A model generated the notes under the pieces. That model saw nothing but the letters and a program-made list of their open reading frames with translations. It searched no databases and was not told the DNA's origin. Shown piece after piece: positions 1-9,183 of a DNA stretch of 64,000 nt (position 1 is its first letter; the number at the start of each line of letters is the position of its first letter). A program made the position numbers and the translations under genes. The stretch spans positions 62,001-126,000 of the forward strand of contig WGNR01000012.1 of NCBI GenBank assembly GCA_016124445.1. The letters run 5' to 3'. Origin of the DNA: a bacterium. Lineage in GTDB: Bacteria > Planctomycetota > Planctomycetia > Pirellulales > Pirellulaceae.

Positions 1-271
1 TGGTATTGATGTCGACCCGGTTTTTCATCACCGGAATGGTAATGTTTTTGTTCGTACCGCCACACGAACCCATCATCCAAAGGTTCTCGTATGCCTTCTG
101 CATCTTTTCAGAGCGGTAGAAAGTTGGCCAGTTAAGCGTTCCATCTGCCTTTACCGGTGGCTCGTCTTTGGGGGCCGGGGCATAAGGATCGTACGTATAC
201 TGCGCGGAAACTTCCGAAGCTAGCGCGGCGACCAAGATCGCACACCACGCGAGTGAGAGTGTTTTCAGCAT
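1..271 (-). CDS. N-terminal part of a secreted protein of unknown function
   Basis: Reading the minus strand from the ATG at 271 gives an open frame to the window edge, about 90 codons, so the C-terminus is missing. The first 23 residues (start MLKTLSLAWC, ending ASEVSA) form a clear signal peptide with a likely cleavage before QYTYDP, so the product should be exported. The mature part begins with a Pro-rich stretch and then YRSEKMQKAYENLW and SCGGTNKN. I do not recognise the family. It lies downstream of mtnA on the same strand but 233 nt away, so it probably has its own promoter. Confident that it is coding; no function assigned. Confidence 0.75.
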   Translation of the reverse strand, partial: MLKTLSLAWCAILVAALASEVSAQYTYDPYAPAPKDEPPVKADGTLNWPTFYRSEKMQKAYENLWMMGSCGGTNKNITIPVMKNRVDINT

Positions 272-391
272 AGGAACACCGACTTGTCTGGTTGGGAAAC
301 AATTTGGGGAGTGTGGGGTTATTGGCTCCCAGATCCCTTACAGCATACTCTGTCAATTACGCTGATGAAACAGTGTACCCAAACAACCTAG

Positions 392-410
392 CTTCAATCC
401 TGGATTGAAG
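392..410. repeat. 19-bp near-perfect palindrome upstream of the secreted gene
   Basis: CTTCAATCC and GGATTGAAG form a 9-bp inverted repeat around a single T. It lies between the end of mtnA (505) and the start of the secreted-protein gene (271). There is no T-run, so it fits a protein-binding site better than a terminator. The rest of 272-504 shows nothing recognisable. Confidence 0.35.
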
Positions 411-504
411 ATCGCGGCTGAATAATGCCAGATTCGCGCCACAAATGGGGGGGTGCCACGTAGAGGACGCGCCCTCGTTGCCCGCTTGCAGCGAGCACGG
501 CAAT

Positions 505-1584
505 TCAACCGGCGACCACCTTGGCAACGTTTTCAGGCGTAACAGGCGAAATAACGCCTTTTTCGGTGATGATTCCGGCGATCAGTCCAGCTGGGGTTAC
601 ATCGAAGGCTGGATTGTAGACCTGAACCTCTGACGGAGCGGTCTGCTTGCCCATCCCGTGAATGATCTCCACCGGGTCGCGTTGCTCGATTGGGATTCCT
701 TCGCCGGTCGGCAACGACAAATCGAACGTGCTGATCGGGGCCGCGATATAAAACGGAATACCGTGCGCCTTGGCCAGTAAAGCGACGCCATAGGTTCCGA
801 TCTTATTCGCGGAATCACCATTGGCAGCGATGCGGTCAGCACCGGTAATCACCGCATTGATGCGACCTTCTTTCATGACCTGGGCAGCCATGTTGTCGCA
901 GATGAGTGTGGCGGGAATCTTTCGCTGGACCAATTCCCAGGCCGTCAGACGCGAACCTTGCAGCAACGGACGCGTTTCGTCAACGAAAACGTGGATCTCT
1001 TTCCCCTGGTCCTGGCACGTAAACATCACCGCCAGGGCCGTACCATAGTCGGCAGTGGCCAAGCCGCCTGCGTTGCAATGGGTCAAGATACCGTTGCCTG
1101 GCTCGATCAACTCGGCGCCATGCCGACCGATCGCGCGACAAACCTGGCGATCGTCTTCGTGAATAAAACGCGCTTCAGCCAGCAGAGCGTCGTGGATCTC
1201 GGCGGTCGTCTTGCCTGACTCTTTCGCGGCAGCGAAGGTTGCTTTCAAGCGATCAAGCGCCCAGAACAAGTTGACCGCGGTCGGGCGGCTGCCAGCCAGG
1301 TATTCAACGACTTCGTCAAACCGCGATTCAAACTCGGCCATCGGCTTATCGGCGGCAGCCTGCATGCCAACCACCACACCGTAGGCCGCAGCAATTCCGA
1401 TCGCGGGTGCCCCACGGACTCGCAGCATCTTGATCGCTTCCCAGATCGTCTCGACGTCGCGGCACTCGATGTGGATCAACTCGACCGGCAGTTTGGTTTG
1501 GTCGATCAGCACCAGATGGCCATCCGTCTGGCCAACAAAACGAATGGGATCAGGAGCAGCGGTTTCTAGATTGGCAGTGGTCAT
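505..1584 (-). CDS. mtnA: S-methyl-5-thioribose-1-phosphate isomerase
   Basis: Converts 5-methylthioribose-1-phosphate to 5-methylthioribulose-1-phosphate in the methionine salvage pathway (cytosol). The 359-residue protein has the family's usual length and motifs: RVRGAPAIGIAAAYG near the N-terminus, the catalytic-cysteine block THCNAGGLAT, the catalytic-aspartate block GADRIAANGDSANKIGTY, and the C-terminal NPAFDVTP. The frame stays open upstream to 1725, but the ATG at 1584 is chosen because MTTANLE leads straight into the family fold and the upstream stretch overlaps ald. The ald stop ends 4 nt upstream, so the two genes are probably cotranscribed. A related initiation-factor 2B subunit is the only alternative and the motifs favour MtnA. 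Confidence 0.93.
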   Translation of the reverse strand: MTTANLETAAPDPIRFVGQTDGHLVLIDQTKLPVELIHIECRDVETIWEAIKMLRVRGAPAIGIAAAYGVVVGMQAAADKPMAEFESRFDEVVEYLAGSRPTAVNLFWALDRLKATFAAAKESGKTTAEIHDALLAEARFIHEDDRQVCRAIGRHGAELIEPGNGILTHCNAGGLATADYGTALAVMFTCQDQGKEIHVFVDETRPLLQGSRLTAWELVQRKIPATLICDNMAAQVMKEGRINAVITGADRIAANGDSANKIGTYGVALLAKAHGIPFYIAAPISTFDLSLPTGEGIPIEQRDPVEIIHGMGKQTAPSEVQVYNPAFDVTPAGLIAGIITEKGVISPVTPENVAKVVAG

Positions 1585-1588
1585 CAGT

Positions 1589-2695
1589 TTATGGGCAGAG
1601 AGGTTCGTAGGGGTAGTCGAACGTTTCGGCAACCGGTTTGTTGGTGACGCGGCCGGTATGGATATTGAGTGCCGATTGCAGTTCTGGCGAGTTGGCCAAC
1701 GAGTTTTCAATGCCCTGGTTTGCAACGCGAAGTGCCCACGGCAGCGTCACATTGCAGAGTGCAAACGTGCTGGTACGACCGACCGCACCCGGCATATTGG
1801 CCACGCAGTAGTGTACCACATCATCGATGATAAAAGTTGGGTCGCTGTGCGAAGTTGGTTTCGATGTTTCGATGCAGCCGCCTTGGTCGACCGCGACATC
1901 GATGATCACACTTCCTGGCTTCATGAGGGAAAGATCTTCCTGCGAAACGAGCATGGGGGCTTTTGCTCCAGGAATCAGCACCGCGCCGATCACCAGATCA
2001 GCCAATTGCAGTTGATGGCGAATCACGTGACGATCGCTGAATAGAACATTCACATTCGGCGGCATGACATCATCAAGATACCGCAAGCGATCCATGTTGA
2101 TGTCCATAATGTTCACGTCGGCATTGAAACCAGCGGCGATCTTTGCCGCATTGGCCCCGACGATCCCGCCTCCCAAAATTGTGATATGGGCCGGGGCAAC
2201 ACCAGGAACGCCGCCCAATAAAATACCTTGGCCCATCTGAGGCTTTTCCAGGTACTTGGCACCTTCCTGAATGCTCATCCGCCCGGCAACTTCGCTCATG
2301 GGCGTTAGCAAGGGAAGAGCGCCCCGGGCATCGCGAAGCGTCTCGTAAGCCAGGCAGATCGAGCCGGAGTCGATCATCCCTTGAGTAAGTTCACGACTGG
2401 CGGCAAAGTGAAAATAGGTGAAGACAATCTGCCCCTCACGGATCAGGGGGAATTCTCCTGGCTGTGGTTCTTTGACCTTGAGGATCATGTCGGCCTGATC
2501 GAAGACCTCCTTGGCAGAGTCGACCAGTTTGGCGCCGGCTTGGACGTATTGCTCGTTCGTCAAACCAGAGCCGATCCCGGCATCGGTTTCAATGATAACC
2601 TGGTGGCCTGCCCGAACTAATTCTTCAGCCCCGACTGGCAATAGAGCGATACGGTATTCGTCCCGTTTCACTTCTTTGGGAACGCCAACGATCAT
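1589..2695 (-). CDS. ald: Alanine dehydrogenase
   Basis: NAD-dependent interconversion of L-alanine with pyruvate and ammonium. The 368 residues match the family length. Visible features are the N-terminal MIVGVPKEVKRDEYR block with Arg15, the substrate-binding KVKEP and TYFHFAAS (His) segments, the Rossmann motif ILGGGIVG, the catalytic-Asp region DVAVDQGGC, and the C-terminal PGAVGRTSTFAL. The start at 2695 gives the canonical N-terminus. It is followed closely by mtnA on the same strand. A sulfur-salvage link is not implied; the pairing may be only transcriptional. Confidence 0.95.
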   Translation of the reverse strand: MIVGVPKEVKRDEYRIALLPVGAEELVRAGHQVIIETDAGIGSGLTNEQYVQAGAKLVDSAKEVFDQADMILKVKEPQPGEFPLIREGQIVFTYFHFAASRELTQGMIDSGSICLAYETLRDARGALPLLTPMSEVAGRMSIQEGAKYLEKPQMGQGILLGGVPGVAPAHITILGGGIVGANAAKIAAGFNADVNIMDINMDRLRYLDDVMPPNVNVLFSDRHVIRHQLQLADLVIGAVLIPGAKAPMLVSQEDLSLMKPGSVIIDVAVDQGGCIETSKPTSHSDPTFIIDDVVHYCVANMPGAVGRTSTFALCNVTLPWALRVANQGIENSLANSPELQSALNIHTGRVTNKPVAETFDYPYEPLCP

Positions 2696-2824
2696 GGACT
2701 TGCCTTTTCTATTTTTAACGCGATTTGAGCCAAGCGAACTGCAACAATGATCATTGAATCATGTCAACGCAAATTCGTACATGGCCCTACCAAAAAGCGT
2801 TCAGAGGCCAGCCATTTCCAGGGC

Positions 2825-4300
2825 TCAGGCCTCTTCATTGACGTCGTCGTATTGATCATCCGCGACGTCATCGCCTGCATCGCCCGTCGCTAGATCCCCA
2901 GCCTCGGGCTCAAGATGGTCGTCAAGTTCGACATCGTCCGAGATTGGGCTCCCTGCTTTGCCGAAGTCGTCCCGCTCGTCCGAAGATTCCCGCTTTTTCA
3001 AATAGATTTTGATTGGCACTTCCGGAAACGGAACTGCGTCGCGGAAGGACGAAATCAAATAGCGTTGGTAGGTCGGCGAAAAGGCCTTGGGCATGTTCAC
3101 CATCAGGACAAACGTCGGAGGCTGCACGCCGACCTGAGTTGCGTAATAGACCTTTGGCTTTCGGTTCTTATGAAGCGGCGGCGGATGGTGGGCGATGATT
3201 TCTTTCAAGATGCGATTCAGTTCGCCGGTGCCGATTCGCGAGCGAGACTGCTTAAAGAGCATCTGAGCGTGATTGAGCAATGTTTTGACATTCTTGCCCG
3301 TCTTCCCCGTGATGAACGCAATCGGTACGTGCGACATCATCGGAAAGGTTTCATGCAGGTACGTCGCCCAGCGGTCAGTCGGCATCTGGGTGTGGTACAG
3401 GTCCCATTTGTTGACCACGAAAATGCACGGTTTGAATTCGTCGCTGATGTAGCGAACCAGTTGCTTGTCGACCTTGCTGATCTGCTGCGAGGCATCGAAG
3501 AACATTAGCACCATGTCGGCGTGACGAATACTTCGCTCGGCCCGGTGGGTACTGTAGTAATCGATGTCGGTTTTAACGCTGACGCGGCGTCGGAGTCCGG
3601 GCGTGTCGATCGCGACAAACGACTTGCCATCCATCTCGAAGCGAACATCAACGCTGTCTCGGGTAGTGCCAGCCACCTCGCTGACGATCATTCGATCGGC
3701 CTGGGCCAGTGTATTGACGAAGGTGCTCTTGCCGACGTTGCGGCGACCAACAATCGCCACTTTCATTTCGGTGGCGGCTTCTTCGTCGGCGGCCGCTTCG
3801 CTTTCCGGCAAGCGGTCGACAATCACATCAAGTAGTTCGCTCTTGTTGCGATTCTGCAGGGTGCTGACCGTGACCAGCATGCCACGCCCCAGTTGATAGA
3901 ACTCATCCGCTTCGACATCCATGTGCGGCGCATCGGCCTTATTGGCGACCAGCACAACCGGCTTGTCGATCTTGCGTAGACGCTGGGCAACCTGCTGATC
4001 GAGCGGGAGCGTCCCGCTACGGACGTCAACAACGAACAGAATAATGTCCGCCGAATCGATCGCGATCTGGATCTGGCGTTCGATTTCGTCGGTCAGGTCG
4101 TCGACGTCATTCACGCCGATTCCGCCGGTATCGACGATTTCAAAGAAGCGGTCATTCCACTTCTGCAGATGAACCATTCGATCGCGAGTTACCCCGGCAA
4201 CATCGTCGACAATGGCTAACCGCCGGCCTGCCAGCCAATTGAAGATGCTGGATTTGCCGACGTTAGGACGACCGATAATAACAACTTGAGGTACCGCCAT
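2825..4300 (-). CDS. der: Ribosome-associated double GTPase Der (EngA)
   Basis: Tandem-GTPase factor for 50S subunit maturation, about 491 residues. Domain 1 starts at once with GRPNVGKSSIFN, then DTGG and NKAD. Domain 2 begins mid-protein with GRRNVGKSTFVN, then DTPGLRRR and NKWD. The KH-like C-terminal domain follows (HHPPPLHKNRKPK, YATQVGVQPP). The ATG at 4300 (MAVPQVVIIG) is preferred over an upstream TTG at 4315 because it matches the usual Der N-terminus. The C-terminal tail of about 45 residues is very acidic (Asp/Glu-rich), longer than in many homologues. Divergent from the uracil-DNA glycosylase gene. Confidence 0.95.
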   Translation of the reverse strand: MAVPQVVIIGRPNVGKSSIFNWLAGRRLAIVDDVAGVTRDRMVHLQKWNDRFFEIVDTGGIGVNDVDDLTDEIERQIQIAIDSADIILFVVDVRSGTLPLDQQVAQRLRKIDKPVVLVANKADAPHMDVEADEFYQLGRGMLVTVSTLQNRNKSELLDVIVDRLPESEAAADEEAATEMKVAIVGRRNVGKSTFVNTLAQADRMIVSEVAGTTRDSVDVRFEMDGKSFVAIDTPGLRRRVSVKTDIDYYSTHRAERSIRHADMVLMFFDASQQISKVDKQLVRYISDEFKPCIFVVNKWDLYHTQMPTDRWATYLHETFPMMSHVPIAFITGKTGKNVKTLLNHAQMLFKQSRSRIGTGELNRILKEIIAHHPPPLHKNRKPKVYYATQVGVQPPTFVLMVNMPKAFSPTYQRYLISSFRDAVPFPEVPIKIYLKKRESSDERDDFGKAGSPISDDVELDDHLEPEAGDLATGDAGDDVADDQYDDVNEEA

Positions 4301-4484
4301 CGGGGCAGAATTCAATCAAAGGTGCGGATATGGATGACAGGAAAGCGCGAATTACTTACCCTAATATGGTTGAAAGTCATTCTACGTGCCAGGGCACGCC
4401 TGAGTAAGGGAAAAGTTTGTCACGTTATCAATGGCGAGGCGAAAACTTGGCAATTTCATCATCTGGGAAGACGTAAAATCTGGC

Positions 4485-5345
4485 ATGGATGAGTCTAAAA
4501 TCCGCCGAGTACTGCTACAGCAGGCCCAAGTTTGGAAGGCCTCGGGCGTGACGGTTCTCGCTGGACAACCCGCCCTCTGCTTACCAAAGACTGCTCCCAC
4601 TGAAACTGCGGCTGAGCCGCAAATCTCCGAATCGCAAGGACCGAGCGAGATGCCCAAGCCGAAGAAATCGACAACAGCAAAAGCGGCCAAGCCAATTGCC
4701 ATGCCGACGATGCCTTCTTCCTCGAGCACCCCCTGGCCGGCGGAACTTGCGAAGCTTTCAGCCGATGATCGGCAGCAGCGCCTCGATGAACTTCGCGAAA
4801 CGGTTGCGGGATGTACGCTTTGCGCAGAACTGGCGAAGACGCGTACACAGACAGTGTTTGGCGTCGGGAGTCCGGAGGCACGAATCGCGTTTTTCGGGGA
4901 AGCACCAGGAGCAGACGAAGATCGACAAGGAGAACCCTTTGTCGGCCGCGCGGGGAAATTGCTCACACAGATCATCGAGGCTTGTACTTTTCGGCGAAGC
5001 GACGTCTACATCTTGAATACCCTCAAATGTCGTCCGCCTGGGAACCGTAACCCCACGACCGAAGAAAACGATAACTGCCGCCCCTACTTCGAGCGCCAAC
5101 TGGAAATCATTCAGCCGGAATACATCGTCTGCCTGGGGCGGTTTGCGATCACAAACCTGCTGGAATCCGCTGCACCAATCGGCAAACTACGCGGGCGATT
5201 CCATCCCTATCGCGGCAGCAAAGTGGTTGTGACGTACCACCCCGCCTACCTTCTGAGAAATCCTTCGGCCAAAAAAGATGTCTGGGAAGACATGAAAATG
5301 ATGCTTAAAGACATGGGAATCGCGATTCCGGAGAAGTCGAAGTAA
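4485..5345 (+). CDS. Uracil-DNA glycosylase, family 4 (Fe-S type)
   Basis: Removes uracil from DNA as the first step of base-excision repair. The catalytic half (about residue 95 onward) carries the four cluster cysteines of family 4 enzymes: CTLC, then [10 protein letters not shown] with a partner cysteine 16 residues on. It also has the active-site loop [20 protein letters not shown] and the late motif [11 protein letters not shown]. The first 90 or so residues form a low-complexity Ser/Pro/Lys linker, as in many bacterial members. ATG 4485 (MDESKIRR) is preferred; an in-frame ATG at 4431 would add 18 residues. Convergent with the kinase gene, with a shared hairpin between them. Confidence 0.9.
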   Translation: MDESKIRRVLLQQAQVWKASGVTVLAGQPALCLPKTAPTETAAEPQISESQGPSEMPKPKKSTTAKAAKPIAMPTMPSSSSTPWPAELAKLSADDRQQRLDELRETVAGCTLCAELAKTRTQTVFGVGSPEARIAFFGEAPGADEDRQGEPFVGRAGKLLTQIIEACTFRRSDVYILNTLKCRPPGNRNPTTEENDNCRPYFERQLEIIQPEYIVCLGRFAITNLLESAAPIGKLRGRFHPYRGSKVVVTYHPAYLLRNPSAKKDVWEDMKMMLKDMGIAIPEKSK

Positions 5346-5380
5346 CAAGACTTGTTAAACGCGGTTTGACAAGAAAACGA

Positions 5381-5412
5381 AAAGGGGTGCCAGCGGCACC
5401 CCTTTGTTTTTA
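5381..5412. terminator. Bidirectional Rho-independent terminator
   Basis: AAAGGGGTGCC pairs with GGCACCCCTTT around an AGC loop, an 11-bp stem flanked by an A-run and a T-run (TTTGTTTTT). It lies between two convergent genes, the uracil-DNA glycosylase and the kinase, and can serve both. Confidence 0.85.
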
Positions 5413-5449
5413 TCCATGTTTGAATCTTTCGACTTCCGTCCGGCAATTC

Positions 5450-6991
5450 TCAGGAGGACGTGCTCGCACCAGCCTCGGCATCTTCCTCTTCCGGCTTGAG
5501 CGGATCTTTGAGGAGTTCGTGGATCAGTTTTCGCAGTTCACGGACTTTGACCGGCATCGTCATGACGGCGCGGTTTTCGCCTAGATCGGCAGCTTCGCGA
5601 ATTGCCTTTTGTCGCTCCTTAACAATCAGCACCGCCGGCTTGTCTTTGGTGTGAATGTCTTCGGCGAAATGGTTAAACCCTTCCAGGGCGGCTTCCCCCA
5701 TATCGATCGCACTGAAGACGATAATATCGGCCGGGTCAGAATCTTCCGCGAAACGGCTCAAAGCGCGCTGGGGATCGCTGATCACCAATACGCGATAACC
5801 ATACTTCTTAAGTCGATCACGCAGCAGGTCCTGCATATCCATGTTCGACTCGACGATCATGATCGTCTTGTTGTATCCCTCGAACTGCTTGGCGATACGG
5901 GCCTCGTTCTGTGCTTCCAGTTTACCGCGAATTTCGCCTGCCGCCGATTCATCGCCCAGCTCGAGCCTCTTGGCGGCCATTTTCAGGTCCATCAGCATCT
6001 GACCATTGGTCTGATACCGCTTGTCTGGATTGGTTTCCATCGCCTTGTTGACAACCGCAGCTACCGAACGAGGAAGGTCTGGCGCAACTTTGGCCACCGA
6101 CTCGATGTTCAGATAGCGGCTCGCGGCCAATCGCTTTTGGCGGTCGCGCGTTTCATACAGCGGTAGAATGCCCGTGAGCATGTGGTAATAGATCGCACCG
6201 GCGAAGAAAATATCACTGCGCGAATCGTCTCGCGGAGCATTTGTCGCGATTTCGAGGCCGGCGTAGTCGACCGTACGTGGGTTGCTTGCCTGGCCATCTT
6301 CGTTGACCTGTTCGGCGAATGCCGCCAAACCAAAGTCCACCAATTTCGCACGTCCATTGGACGAAATGAGCACATTGGAGGTCTTCAAGTCGCGATGCGT
6401 TAGCCCCCGTTCGGCAGCGTACGCCAGACCAGAGGAGATGTCGATCATCAACTTGGTCGCCTCGACAGGATTGAACTTGCTGCGAATCCGCAACAAGTCA
6501 CGCAGGTTTTGGCCTTCGATGAATTCGATGATCAGGAAGTAACTAGTTCCCTGCTGGTACATCGAAGTTTCGGAGTGCACTTCGTAGATCGGGCAGATGT
6601 TCGGGTGACGGAGCCCTTTGCCGAGTTCGCCTTCGGTCATGAACTGAAGCGCACGCTTAGGATCTTCGCTGTACCTTCGGCGAAGCACTTTGGCGGCAAC
6701 CACCTTACCGGTGTCTTTGTGCACCGTGCGAAACACACGGGCAAACGTACCAGTTCCGATGAGATACAGAACCTTATAGTCACCATAGAAATAGCCAGTC
6801 CGGAGCCCCTTAATGACGCGTTCGACCTGGTAATTGGTGAGCAACTCCTTGCGGAGCATCAGATTCTGGAATTCCCCAAGCGAGACATCACGCGTGCCCA
6901 ATTCACTCCATACCTGTTCCACCTGGCGGTGCTCGAGCAAGTTGAAGTCGATGACACGCTGTGCAAATTCTTCGGCGGTGAGATCAGCCAT
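5450..6991 (-). CDS. Ser/Thr protein kinase fused to a degenerate receiver domain
   Basis: Cytosolic signalling protein of 513 residues from ATG 6991; a GTG at 7030 would add 13. Residues 1-70 form a helical N-terminal region. The Hanks-type kinase spans about 70-330 with GTGTFARVF (P-loop), VAAKVL (ATP Lys), HRDLKTSN (catalytic Asp) and DFG, so it should be active. There is no transmembrane segment. Residues about 375-497 fold like a receiver domain, but the phosphoacceptor position is Ser in DIIVFSAID, the N-terminal acid pair is reduced to MIVES, and the late Lys is Met in MTMPVK. That suggests a phosphorylation-independent pseudo-receiver. The tail is acidic. Monocistronic between convergent and divergent neighbours. 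Confidence 0.88.
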   Translation of the reverse strand: MADLTAEEFAQRVIDFNLLEHRQVEQVWSELGTRDVSLGEFQNLMLRKELLTNYQVERVIKGLRTGYFYGDYKVLYLIGTGTFARVFRTVHKDTGKVVAAKVLRRRYSEDPKRALQFMTEGELGKGLRHPNICPIYEVHSETSMYQQGTSYFLIIEFIEGQNLRDLLRIRSKFNPVEATKLMIDISSGLAYAAERGLTHRDLKTSNVLISSNGRAKLVDFGLAAFAEQVNEDGQASNPRTVDYAGLEIATNAPRDDSRSDIFFAGAIYYHMLTGILPLYETRDRQKRLAASRYLNIESVAKVAPDLPRSVAAVVNKAMETNPDKRYQTNGQMLMDLKMAAKRLELGDESAAGEIRGKLEAQNEARIAKQFEGYNKTIMIVESNMDMQDLLRDRLKKYGYRVLVISDPQRALSRFAEDSDPADIIVFSAIDMGEAALEGFNHFAEDIHTKDKPAVLIVKERQKAIREAADLGENRAVMTMPVKVRELRKLIHELLKDPLKPEEEDAEAGASTSS

Positions 6992-7388
6992 ATAACTCCG
7001 GGCCTGACCGTGCAGCAGCGACCAGGGCACCTCTTCCGTTTAGGTAAGAATGCAACGAAAAGACCTATCTGTTCCGCCCCTCATGGTATTCGGTTTCGAC
7101 CCCGAAAGCAAATTGCGAAAACTGAAATAAATTTCCTCGACGATAGCTCTAGAAAGGAATTCGGCACCGGGACGAATTTGGCCGATTTTTCTGCCGATGG
7201 CTTGTAAGTACCGGTAAATTATTAAGTTAGGGCCTTTCAGCTTCCCTGGAATGCTATTGTCCGCCTCTAGAAAGCGGGTGCAAAACATGCCAAGATACCG
7301 CTTTTCGTCAGCAGCGGTCGGGCTTAACAAGCATATGGGTCGCAACTCCTGGCGGCGATGTTTCAGGGCGTCGAGCGAGTAGGTCATC
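6992..7388. other. Intergenic region between divergent kinase and glmU-like genes
   Basis: Holds the promoters of both flanking genes by position. I see no convincing coding sequence, RNA gene or strong hairpin. The sequence is A/T-richer than its neighbours around 7200-7260. Confidence 0.5.
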
Positions 7389-8141
7389 ATGGTAAAACGG
7401 ATTGCAGTGGTTCTGGCCGCGGGAAAAGGAACCCGAATGCAGTCGGAGAAGCCAAAGGTGCTTTTTCCTGTATTGGGGCGCCCCATGATCGAATATGTCT
7501 TGGATGCGTTACGAAAAGTTGGCGTAGAAACAATTATCTGTGTCGTGGGATACCGGGCCGACGATGTCCGCGAGACCCTGGCCGACCAGAGCGATGTCGT
7601 CTTTGTTGAGCAGACCGAGCAACTGGGAACTGGGCATGCCGTCCAGATGTGTGTCGATCAGCTCAGTCAGCACGATGCCGGCGTTGTTGTTCTCGCCGGC
7701 GATTCACCTTTAGTGCAACAGACATCGCTGGGCGAACTATTCGACGCGTTCGAGACCGGGGGGCATGCTTGCCTTCTGGGGACACTCAAGCGGGACGATC
7801 CAACTGGTCTGGGGCGAATCGTCCGGGATGACTCAGGCGTGTTCGAAGGAATCGTCGAGGAAAAGGATGCCTCGCCCCAGCAGCGGGCAATTACCGAGGT
7901 GAACATGAGCACCTACGTTTTTTCGGCTCCTCAATTGGTCGAAGCCCTGGCAAAACTGACCAATGACAACGCTCAGGGGGAATACTACCTGACCGATTGC
8001 CCCAAGATTCTCAAGCAGATGGGCAAAAAGGTTGACGCGTTGCCGGTCCTTAAGTCATGCGAGGCCTACAGCATCAACTCCCGCGAACAATTAGCGGAAG
8101 TAGAGCGTGTCATGGCTGAAATTGGTTACAATAGATCGTGA
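7389..8141 (+). CDS. glmU: GlmU-like UDP-N-acetylglucosamine pyrophosphorylase, uridyltransferase domain only
   Basis: Predicted to transfer UMP to GlcNAc-1-phosphate for cell-envelope precursor synthesis. The 250 residues contain the nucleotidyltransferase domain alone: the signature LAAGKGTRMQSEKPKVL at the N-terminus, then GTGHAVQ, VVLAGDSPL, and EVNMSTYVF and GEYYLTDC downstream. Canonical bacterial GlmU is about 450 residues with a C-terminal left-handed beta-helix acetyltransferase, which is absent; the gene ends cleanly and is followed by a terminator. Acetylation must be done elsewhere, or the sugar substrate differs. Adjacent prs, rplY and pth copy the glmU-prs-ctc-pth order known from Firmicutes, which supports the GlmU call. 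Confidence 0.82.
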   Translation: MVKRIAVVLAAGKGTRMQSEKPKVLFPVLGRPMIEYVLDALRKVGVETIICVVGYRADDVRETLADQSDVVFVEQTEQLGTGHAVQMCVDQLSQHDAGVVVLAGDSPLVQQTSLGELFDAFETGGHACLLGTLKRDDPTGLGRIVRDDSGVFEGIVEEKDASPQQRAITEVNMSTYVFSAPQLVEALAKLTNDNAQGEYYLTDCPKILKQMGKKVDALPVLKSCEAYSINSREQLAEVERVMAEIGYNRS

Positions 8142-8153
8142 TGGAATCAGTTG

Positions 8154-8177
8154 AGGGGCAAGTTGCCCCTTTCTTTG
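8154..8177 (+). terminator. Probable Rho-independent terminator after the glmU-like gene
   Basis: AGGGGCA pairs with TGCCCCT around AGT, followed by TTCTTTG. It sits 13 nt after the stop codon and 50 nt before prs. Moderate strength; it may only attenuate read-through into prs. Confidence 0.6.
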
Positions 8178-8226
8178 TTCGTGGCGTCTTTTCTGATTAG
8201 TTTTCCTGGGTTTACCCGATTACGTC

Positions 8227-9183
8227 ATGCGTGAGATCAAAATCTTTAGCGGTCGCGCCAATACCCCACTTGCCGAGAGTGTTTGTAATTTCTTGCATCT
8301 CAAGCTCGGCCGCGTCACGCTTGGTGAATTCCCCGACGGAGAGATTCAGTGCAAGATCGAAGAAGACGTTCGCGGTCGCGACGTATTTCTCGTTCAGCCA
8401 ACTTGCCCGCCGGTGAACAACAACCTTATGGAATTGCTGGTGATGATCGACAGTTGTCGACGGGCCAGCGCCGAGCGAATTACCGCAGTAATTCCTTACT
8501 ACGGCTATGCCCGGCAAGACCGCAAAGACGAGGGACGTGTCCCGATCACGGCTAAATTGGTTGCCGACCTGATTACTAGTGCCGGAGCTGATCGGGTTTT
8601 GACGATGGACCTGCACGCCGCGCAGATCCAAGGGTTCTTTAACGTTCCGGTCGACCACTTAAATGCCTCGCCGGTACTGAACCACTATTTCCTCAGTCTT
8701 GGCGTTCCAACCGAAGAATTGTGTGTCGTCAGCCCAGATGCAGGCAGTATCAAGCGAGCCGTGAATCACCATCGTCGACTCTGCGGCGAGTTGGCCATTG
8801 TCGACAAACGCCGTACCAGCGCCCACGAAACCACCACGAAAAATATCATTGGTGGTCCTGTCAAAGGAAAGACGGCCGTCATCTTCGACGACATGATCAG
8901 CACCGCTGGCTCTATCTGTGGCGCCGCCAAGGAAGTGCACAAGGCTGGGGCCAAAGAGATTTACATCGCCGCCACACACGGGGTACTTTGCGGGCCGGCA
9001 GTTGCTCGCCTACAAGCGGCCCCGATTAAAGAGATTATTCTGACCGATACGATTCCGCAGAAATCGCAGGACCTGCTCAGCAATATGCGGGTCCTCTCAG
9101 TTGCCCCGCTACTGGGCGAGGCCATCAAGCGAATTCACAACGATGAATCGATCAGCGCCTTGTTCCGCGAGAATATCGCTTAG
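8227..9183 (+). CDS. prs: Ribose-phosphate pyrophosphokinase
   Basis: Makes PRPP from ribose-5-phosphate and ATP for nucleotide, His and Trp synthesis. The 318 residues match the class I enzyme. Visible are IFSGRANTPLAESV at the N-terminus, GEFPDGE, the catalytic YGYARQDRK loop, the cation-binding MDLHAAQIQGFF, and the PRPP-binding loop FDDMISTAGS. Its TAG stop (9181-9183) overlaps the TAA stop of the convergent groES (9180-9182) within the four bases TTAG. Confidence 0.97.
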   Translation: MREIKIFSGRANTPLAESVCNFLHLKLGRVTLGEFPDGEIQCKIEEDVRGRDVFLVQPTCPPVNNNLMELLVMIDSCRRASAERITAVIPYYGYARQDRKDEGRVPITAKLVADLITSAGADRVLTMDLHAAQIQGFFNVPVDHLNASPVLNHYFLSLGVPTEELCVVSPDAGSIKRAVNHHRRLCGELAIVDKRRTSAHETTTKNIIGGPVKGKTAVIFDDMISTAGSICGAAKEVHKAGAKEIYIAATHGVLCGPAVARLQAAPIKEIILTDTIPQKSQDLLSNMRVLSVAPLLGEAIKRIHNDESISALFRENIA

